A program made the position numbers and the translations under genes. A DNA stretch of 47,904 bases, taken from positions 1-47,904 of the forward strand of contig CAJUDS010000018.1 of assembly GCA_910585345.1 (NCBI GenBank), in the 5' to 3' direction. Positions 42,289-47,904 of the stretch are shown here, piece by piece. How positions within the stretch are numbered: position 1 is the stretch's first letter; each line of letters begins with the position of its first letter. This stretch comes from an uncultured Lachnospiraceae bacterium (GTDB lineage Bacteria > Bacillota > Clostridia > Lachnospirales > Lachnospiraceae). Below the pieces are notes generated by a model. The model did not search any database. It was not told the DNA's origin and saw nothing but the letters and a program-made list of their open reading frames with translations.

Positions 42289-42883
42289 TTTTCTGGAAGA
42301 AAACGGAGCGGTGGATGCGGGCAATAAAAAAATTGTCGCCTATGGCATAAAGAGATTGATTGGATGTGTAGGGGATTTCGCGCTTGTAATCGCGGTGGCC
42401 GGACTTCTGCATATCGTATGGGCCGGGCTCCTGTTTCAGATCAGTTACATGCTGCTCAGGGTTCATGCAGGCGGCTATCATGCTTCCAGCGAAAAAAAAT
42501 GTGCGTACCTGTCGTTTCTGTGCACGCTGTTGTGCATAGGCTTGATCAGATATGCGGCTATGGGAGACGGGATACTGCTTTGCGTAAGTTTTCTTTGCGG
42601 AGCAGGCATTTACAGAGATGCTCCCGTGGAAAGCGTTAACAAGCCTTTGCATGGAAATGAGGAAGCCGTATTCAGACGCCGGACGAGGATGGTAACTGCC
42701 GCTGCGCTGCTTGGCTGTGTTCTATTTTACCGCTGGCATTACGCATATTTTCTCAGAGCGGTAACGATAGCGGAAGCGGTTGTCTTTCTTGGAATGGAGA
42801 TTGTAGTGATACCGCAGAAATATAGGAAGTATATCCGGCAAAAGAAAAGCTTGTTTTATTCCCGCGGGCAGTGTGGGAAATAG
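42272..42883 (+). CDS. agrB: AgrB-family peptide-processing membrane endopeptidase
   Basis: A 203-residue membrane cysteine protease that cuts and cyclises AgrD. The catalytic pattern VHAGGYHASSEKKC has His and Cys seven residues apart, as in staphylococcal AgrB. About five hydrophobic segments follow. The start codon is TTG at 42272, inside agrD, giving coupled expression. No kinase or regulator gene is adjacent; an AgrC/AgrA-like pair lies at 3.8-5.9 kb. A hairpin terminator follows. Confidence 0.9.
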   Translation: MKKIIDFLEENGAVDAGNKKIVAYGIKRLIGCVGDFALVIAVAGLLHIVWAGLLFQISYMLLRVHAGGYHASSEKKCAYLSFLCTLLCIGLIRYAAMGDGILLCVSFLCGAGIYRDAPVESVNKPLHGNEEAVFRRRTRMVTAAALLGCVLFYRWHYAYFLRAVTIAEAVVFLGMEIVVIPQKYRKYIRQKKSLFYSRGQCGK

Positions 42884-42972
42884 CCGTTCCGTATGGATAC
42901 TTGAAAAATGCCGAGAGGGGCGCTGTGTGTCGTCGACACATGTTCAGCGTCGGCCAAAACGGTGTGCAGAAG

Positions 42973-43000
42973 AATACCCCGCCAGAGGATGCGGGGTATT
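42973..43000 (+). terminator. Terminator after agrB
   Basis: AATACCCCGC pairs with GCGGGGTATT around an 8-base loop, then TTGATT. An upstream near-palindrome TGTGTCGTCGACACA at about 42927 has unknown role. Confidence 0.75.
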
Positions 43001-43068
43001 TGATTAGCCTGAAATTGTCGAAACATGTCGAATAACGGAAAAATAGGAATGTGGGAGGATCGGAATGC

Positions 43069-45084
43069 ATGATAAAGAAAGTTATGACAGCTGCTGTCTG
43101 CGTGACTTTGTTTGTTGTTCTTTATCTGCCGGTTTGCGCGGAAGAGATCATAAGCCATGAAGAAGCTCTGGACGTGACGTTTGTCGTAGACTGCAGCGGT
43201 TCCATGAAAACAAATGACCGGGGCGGTATGGGCAGAGAGATGGTAAAGGCATTTGTGGATACGGTGCATGCGGAAGATATTCGTGTGGGATATGTCGCCT
43301 ACAGTGACAAAGTCGTATCCTCTGTCAGTCCCGTACCGGTATCCGATCCTGCAAAGAGGCAGAATCTGAAGGAGTTGATTGATACCACTGAATATACGGG
43401 GGACACGGATATAGGACTGGGGCTGTCGTATGCATATGAACTGATGCCTGCCCAGGAAGGGCGCAGACGGATTATCGTCCTGATATCGGATGGAGAAACG
43501 GATCTGCGGGCGGGCGGCGAAAGAACAGAGGAGCAGTCGGCTCAGGATCTGGATGCCTGTATCGCAAAGTGCAGGGAAGAAGGGATACCAGTCTATACGA
43601 TTGCCTTTGGCCGGTACGAAGGAAGTAAAGGGACACTGGAAAGGGCGGCGGCGGAAACGGGAGCGGAAAGCTACAGCGCGCAGAATCCGCAGACGCTGAT
43701 AGAAGTGTTGTATGGAATTTTTACCCATAATCTCTCCTATCAGATACAACGTTTTTCCAATGGCACATATGCGGGAGGCAGTCAGGAGATACGGTGTATT
43801 TTAGAGGAAACGCATTTGGATGAAATCGATGTGCTGCTTGTCTCTTCCGATGCGGTTGGGGAAACGGTTCTCCGATATGGGGAAAAGCAGATTCCGATGA
43901 CCGGACTTTCTTACTATGCGGTAGGCAAGATCGGCAGCGGTGAAATCAATGATTCTGTCAGAGAGCTGACAGTTACAACGTCTACCGGGGAAGGGCAGAG
44001 CCTGCAGATATTCCTGGTCGGATACCGCAAGCTGGTGCCTGTGTTGGAGATTGACCGTAAGCTGGACAGGAATGAGGAGGCCGTATATCATGTTTATTTC
44101 AGGGATCGTGACGGGAGCGTAATCCGGGACGGCGCATATTATGACAAATTTCAGTGGGATATGACGGTTACAGGTAGTGGAGGGCAGCAGATTTCCCTGG
44201 GGCCTGCCGCGGTTAATGACAGCGACGGTGTTCTGGAAGGAACGCTGCGGATCGACCGTTCCGGTACATACCGTATCTGCGGGAATCTGTCGGATGCACT
44301 GGGATCCTACCGCTTTGATACCCAGATAGACGTGGTCAATACCCCGCCTTCGGGCAGTCTGCCGGAGACGAGAACGGATATTCTGAAAAAACCGCTTACT
44401 TATGATCTGCGGGCCTATTTTCGGGATGTGGATGGGGACGAACTTACGTTTTCGATTGATAACGGGGGCGAAGGAAAAGCGGAGATACTGCTTGCGGAAA
44501 GCGAACTTTCGATCAAAGCGCTGCATGCGGGCAAACAGACGCTCACCTTGTTTATTTCCGATGGGGAAGATACTTTGTCTTATCCGTTTGCGATACGCGT
44601 TGTTCCGTTATGGCAGGCATACTGGTGGGTGATTGCGCTGTTTTGTGCGGCCGTCATACTGCTTCTGGTGAAAATTCTGTATCGGCCGAAACCGGAACTG
44701 GAACAGATTGCGGAGAAAAAGGCCGGAAACCGCTTTGCAGGACGGATGGACGCCTATGTGACGGCTATGCCGCAAGACAGGGAGGAGATCCCGCCGCTTA
44801 CCTTTCCGATGTACCGGATCAGGGATTCCCGCGTGTGCGTGGGAGATCTGATGAAGGAGTATGAGGAAATAAGCGACCGTTTGGAGCTGGACCAGATTTT
44901 TCTGATTGCGGATGAGGACAGGAAGATGATACTCTATCATTCCACATCCGCAACGGTGATGATCGGTGGGTCGATCGTATGCAGGCAGCTCCAATATAGC
45001 ATGAGTTTTGGCGACATCATTTATATCACATCTGTGGACGGAGAATATGAGCTGGAGATTCATTATATTGCCATGATACAGTGA
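43069..45084 (+). CDS. VWA-domain membrane protein with cadherin-like and FHA-like parts
   Basis: A 671-residue protein. It has a signal peptide (1-24, ending VCAEE) and a von Willebrand A domain (about 35-225), with the MIDAS motif DCSGS at 41-45, Thr in YTGDTDIG and LISDGETD. A beta-rich middle and a cadherin-like domain (YDLRAYFRDVDGDELTFSID, about 445-515) follow. A transmembrane helix lies at about 520-540 (WWVIALFCAAVILLLVKILY). The C-terminal cytoplasmic domain (about 580-671) ends SMSFGDIIYITSVDGEYELE, which looks FHA-like. GGGAGGATCGGAATGC sets the ATG. It immediately precedes the sheath-like gene. Confidence 0.82.
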   Translation: MIKKVMTAAVCVTLFVVLYLPVCAEEIISHEEALDVTFVVDCSGSMKTNDRGGMGREMVKAFVDTVHAEDIRVGYVAYSDKVVSSVSPVPVSDPAKRQNLKELIDTTEYTGDTDIGLGLSYAYELMPAQEGRRRIIVLISDGETDLRAGGERTEEQSAQDLDACIAKCREEGIPVYTIAFGRYEGSKGTLERAAAETGAESYSAQNPQTLIEVLYGIFTHNLSYQIQRFSNGTYAGGSQEIRCILEETHLDEIDVLLVSSDAVGETVLRYGEKQIPMTGLSYYAVGKIGSGEINDSVRELTVTTSTGEGQSLQIFLVGYRKLVPVLEIDRKLDRNEEAVYHVYFRDRDGSVIRDGAYYDKFQWDMTVTGSGGQQISLGPAAVNDSDGVLEGTLRIDRSGTYRICGNLSDALGSYRFDTQIDVVNTPPSGSLPETRTDILKKPLTYDLRAYFRDVDGDELTFSIDNGGEGKAEILLAESELSIKALHAGKQTLTLFISDGEDTLSYPFAIRVVPLWQAYWWVIALFCAAVILLLVKILYRPKPELEQIAEKKAGNRFAGRMDAYVTAMPQDREEIPPLTFPMYRIRDSRVCVGDLMKEYEEISDRLELDQIFLIADEDRKMILYHSTSATVMIGGSIVCRQLQYSMSFGDIIYITSVDGEYELEIHYIAMIQ

Positions 45085-45191
45085 GCCCTTCCCGGTAAGG
45101 GAATGCGTTTTGGGCGCATGTACGGAGTCCGCAGGAAATGCGTACTTCCGGTTGAATAGTAATGGGAAACGTCAAGGAGGAAACGAGGTAT

Positions 45192-47366
45192 ATGGAAACA
45201 ATTACACAGACAAACAGGACGATACTGTTTGCCGAAGTGAATCCGGAGCGGCTGAACCTGCTTACCCTGATCGGTGATGTCAGAGGAAAAAGCAGCCTGG
45301 ATGACGACAAGATAAAAGAAATCAATGAAGAACTGGTAGTTGGCAGCTTTGACGAATTTTTTGAGAAGTTTGCGCCCGTTGTATATTCCTGGTGCGACGC
45401 ATCCACGGACGCCATCCGGTACAGTCTGGTGAAACCGGAAAACATTCCGTCGAACTGTATTACGGAGATCCCGCTGAACGAGCAGAATGATCTGCTCAAT
45501 ATGCTGATTACCCTGCTGAGCACAAAAGGGGCGCAGGGTGTGGCAAATGTGGATTTTAAATTTGATAAAGTGCTGGATATGATATCGCCAAGAAAGATTA
45601 TGGAGGATATTCGTCAGGTAAGGCGGGAGATTCAGTACACCTATGGAAAATATATGGAGCTGGACGAAGGGGATCCGAAACGTCTGGATATCGGGGACAA
45701 ATTGAATTACCAGTTTGAGCAGGCAAGCCAGAATTATAACAATGTACTGGCAATGCTGCCGCTTGCCATAGAAGACATTAAGACGAGGCTCCTTTTGGGG
45801 GATCAGGAAACCGGACAGAGCGGCAGGGATTTTAAGGCGGGACTGCTGAGCATGGGAGACGACGGCGAACTGAAGATACTGGAGATGAAGCAGGAGGAAA
45901 ATACCGAACTGGCAGTAGTGGACGACAATATTAATACGAGTCTGATTGAAACTTTTAAGGAAGACTATGACGCGTTGAATGAAAACCCGTCCGGTTATGT
46001 GCGGGATTTGGTGGTACGCACTTTCTGCCCCCTTACTTCCACGATGGAAAGCACGGTGGACCGCCGGATGGAGGTGTCAAACTACAACCGCTATCTGGAT
46101 TTTTATAAGAGAAGCAAGGATGATTTTGTAAAAGCGGTCAAGCCTCTGATCGAGAAAATATTGGGCGTAAAAACATTTTTTGACCAGTATCAGGTAAAAG
46201 AGAAAGGGATGCAGCCCAGACTGCTGATCACGAATACGCCGCTTGATCTGATGGTCAAAGCCAGCAATCTGCCGCGTCTGATTACCTATCTGAATACGAC
46301 CAATGATAAAAATGAGTTTGATAATGCGATCTGGCTGGGAATTGTCCCGGATGTGGAACTGAACCAGGCGGAAGGCGGAAGGCTTCAGCGTCTGCGTTTT
46401 GCGGGCAATCAGAAAGTGGAGAAAGCGGGAACCAATTCCATGGAAAGTCTGACGGCGCTGATGCATGCAATCTGTCCGTACCGGATTACGACGTTTTTCA
46501 GCTTCCGCACAGGGGAAGAAACGACATTCAGTTATGTGGCGACAGAAGGGGTGGGCATTTTCAAAGATAAATGCGCGCCGCTGATGAAGCAGGATTACAG
46601 TGAATTTGTCGTTCCCTGTATCCCGAATGCAACGATCATTCCGAAAGACAAGTCCGGGCTGGTTTTGGATAAGCGGATGGTAATGGACGAGGAAGGCAAT
46701 GTTTCTCTTTCCGAGGAAAAAGAAGATGTGATGAAGATGTGGATCGAAGGCATCTATGTGGGAGCCGCGTATGAGGCGGCAGGTATCGTGGCCGCATGGC
46801 AGTGTCCGGAATATCTGAAACAGCGATTTAACGATACGAGCATGGAATACCCGGGGGTGCGGTTTGATGTGGAAGCGGACGATAACGCGCTGCTGGCGGC
46901 TACCAGCATGACAAAGGAAATCTCGGGATTTACAAACGCCATCAAAAATTCGATCAACCATACCGGCTTCGGCTTCGTATTCACATCCGACAATGCACAG
47001 CATAAAGGAAAAGAGATCAAGAATATCATGGTCTATAAGGCAAGAAACCTCTTAAGCAACGGCAGTGAGTTTGAACCGATCTATAAGACGATGGTGATTA
47101 CTTATATTGAGAGAATGCTGCGGTTTTACAGCGGCGATTTCAAACAGGATAAGATACTGAAATTTTTCAGCAACAATCCAAGCAGCCAGAAAAGCCGCTG
47201 GGATGCGGACCGTCAGCATGTGAACGCCATTTTACAGGAAGGGGACGAGCTTGACTATTCCATTGACGAAAAAAACGGTATCTGCAACGTGGCGGTGACA
47301 TTCAGCAACACGACGAGAAATCTGAAAGTCGAGCTGACGAGAAAGGCCGGGACGGCGGGCAAATAA
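45192..47366 (+). CDS. Candidate contractile-sheath (TssC-like) protein
   Basis: A 724-residue soluble protein I cannot assign firmly. The N-terminal 220 residues are helical and acidic. The C-terminal 400 residues have a layout seen in contractile sheath proteins: NAIWLGIVPDVELNQ, LMHAICPYRITTFFSFRTGE, a domain ending EGIYVGAAYEAAGIVAA, then a helix YIERMLRFYSGDF and a final beta part ICNVAVTFSNTTRNLKVELT. It lies between a VWA-FHA-like protein and a small candidate tube protein. AAGGAGGAAACGAGGTAT precedes the ATG at 45192; 45162 is an alternative. An unrelated function is possible. Confidence 0.55.
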   Translation: METITQTNRTILFAEVNPERLNLLTLIGDVRGKSSLDDDKIKEINEELVVGSFDEFFEKFAPVVYSWCDASTDAIRYSLVKPENIPSNCITEIPLNEQNDLLNMLITLLSTKGAQGVANVDFKFDKVLDMISPRKIMEDIRQVRREIQYTYGKYMELDEGDPKRLDIGDKLNYQFEQASQNYNNVLAMLPLAIEDIKTRLLLGDQETGQSGRDFKAGLLSMGDDGELKILEMKQEENTELAVVDDNINTSLIETFKEDYDALNENPSGYVRDLVVRTFCPLTSTMESTVDRRMEVSNYNRYLDFYKRSKDDFVKAVKPLIEKILGVKTFFDQYQVKEKGMQPRLLITNTPLDLMVKASNLPRLITYLNTTNDKNEFDNAIWLGIVPDVELNQAEGGRLQRLRFAGNQKVEKAGTNSMESLTALMHAICPYRITTFFSFRTGEETTFSYVATEGVGIFKDKCAPLMKQDYSEFVVPCIPNATIIPKDKSGLVLDKRMVMDEEGNVSLSEEKEDVMKMWIEGIYVGAAYEAAGIVAAWQCPEYLKQRFNDTSMEYPGVRFDVEADDNALLAATSMTKEISGFTNAIKNSINHTGFGFVFTSDNAQHKGKEIKNIMVYKARNLLSNGSEFEPIYKTMVITYIERMLRFYSGDFKQDKILKFFSNNPSSQKSRWDADRQHVNAILQEGDELDYSIDEKNGICNVAVTFSNTTRNLKVELTRKAGTAGK

Positions 47367-47422
47367 AAGCGGGGCTTCCCAGGCCCGCATTACAAATACA
47401 GTAAAAACAGGAGGAAAAGGAT

Positions 47423-47851
47423 ATGGGATTACGGTTGAAAATCGAAGGAAACGAATCTGTGAACCTGCGGGAGACGAGCATCACAAAGATAACATTCGGC
47501 GCTGACATTCCGCATGATTCCAACGCGAGGTCTACGGACTTAGGCTCCACGGCGCTGATCGAGGGAAAGATACTGGCGGCAGTGGACGGTGAGGCGGCGG
47601 ACGATACGAGCAAGATAGCCAGGTGGGCGCTTGTGCCGGCGGAAAATGCGGACTGCTACCGCAGGATAACGATCGATGTGGTGAACGCGTCCCAGATCGT
47701 GCGCCAGATCAGCATTCCCAACGCCTTTGTCGTGGACTACGAAGAGGATTATACGGACGAGACGGGGGCAGGCGTGTTCCGGCTGCTGGTGAAGCAGAAA
47801 AAAGACAAGATGACGGCGCTGAAATTCGAAGGCGGCTTCGGCGGGGAATAA
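47423..47851 (+). CDS. Candidate inner-tube or Hcp-like protein
   Basis: A 142-residue protein, beta-rich with a regular pattern: RLKIEGNESVNLRETSITKI, STALIEGKILAAVDGEA, CYRRITIDVVNASQIVRQIS, IPNAFVVDYEEDY, FRLLVKQKKDKM. Size, strand pattern and position after a sheath-like gene suggest a tail-tube/Hcp protein. Family members are often named vaguely in databases (for example as a membrane-associated protease), a name nothing here supports. AGGAGGAAAAGGAT sets the ATG. The cluster continues beyond the window. Confidence 0.6.
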   Translation: MGLRLKIEGNESVNLRETSITKITFGADIPHDSNARSTDLGSTALIEGKILAAVDGEAADDTSKIARWALVPAENADCYRRITIDVVNASQIVRQISIPNAFVVDYEEDYTDETGAGVFRLLVKQKKDKMTALKFEGGFGGE

Positions 47852-47904
47852 GCAGGAAACGGTATAGGAAAACCGGACGAAAGGAGAGTCCGGCGGCAGG
47901 CGGC
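47852..47904. other. Window edge, probable intergenic
   Basis: The last bases contain AAAGGAGAG, a possible ribosome binding site for another gene downstream, and a GTCCGGCGGCAGGCGGC run. No coding start is inside the window. Confidence 0.4.

Overview
The window looks like chromosome of a gut-type Clostridia, most likely a Lachnospiraceae. Evidence is the strong GGAGG-type ribosome binding sites, moderate GC in the core genes, an UPF0735 ACT protein, a TrpB2-type enzyme, LytTR/GHKL signalling, a cyclic-peptide (AgrBD) locus and the hom / apgM-type kinase / aspartokinase operon. No tRNA, rRNA or CRISPR array was seen.

Layout. (1) 1-3660: the 3' part of a large serine recombinase, marking the end of an integrated element, abuts an AT-rich membrane-protein gene that may have lost its 5' end. 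A decayed IS3-family copy follows. (2) 3.8-8.3 kb: a LytTR response regulator and GHKL sensor kinase operon, then two intact genes and two decayed genes for hydrophilic helical proteins of unknown function. (3) 8.46-16.87 kb: a genomic island inserted in the 5' end of a low-molecular-weight protein tyrosine phosphatase (LMW-PTP) gene. The left junction keeps the original ribosome binding site and first codons as an orphan. The right junction supplies a replacement 5' end with mostly synonymous differences. The island carries a Phd/ParE-type toxin-antitoxin pair, a broken PD-(D/E)XK nuclease gene, a DUF4160 pair, an Mrr-like nuclease with a membrane-anchored partner, two IS3-family elements and a 5'-truncated tyrosine integrase. 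(4) 16.8-26.8 kb: LMW-PTP and tRNA-dihydrouridine synthase, a convergent TrpB2 gene, DUF4253 and DUF1653 proteins, MutY, GlyA, and an MBOAT/SGNH-like acylation pair. (5) 27-30.7 kb: a polar amino acid ABC transporter, with a 262-bp repeat element between the binding protein and permease genes, then an Ig-like lipoprotein. (6) 30.8-36 kb: ACT protein, homoserine dehydrogenase, apgM/homoserine-kinase-like protein, aspartokinase and MetF, forming an aspartate-family and one-carbon block. (7) 36-42 kb: a 770-bp intergenic region with three related palindromic repeats, branched-chain aminotransferase, uridine kinase, PHP phosphoesterase, FAD oxidoreductase and a PpiC/PrsA lipoprotein. (8) 42.1-42.9 kb: agrD and agrB quorum-sensing genes. 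(9) 43.1 kb to the end: a von Willebrand A membrane protein, a 724-residue protein whose C-terminal part resembles contractile-sheath proteins, and a 142-residue candidate tube protein. This may be the start of a non-canonical contractile injection locus that runs off the window.

The strongest leads are the right-edge sheath/tube-like locus, the island that replaces the 5' end of the LMW-PTP gene, the Mrr-plus-membrane-protein pair, and two unexplained intergenic repeat families. All family names come from motif recognition by eye; no database search was run.
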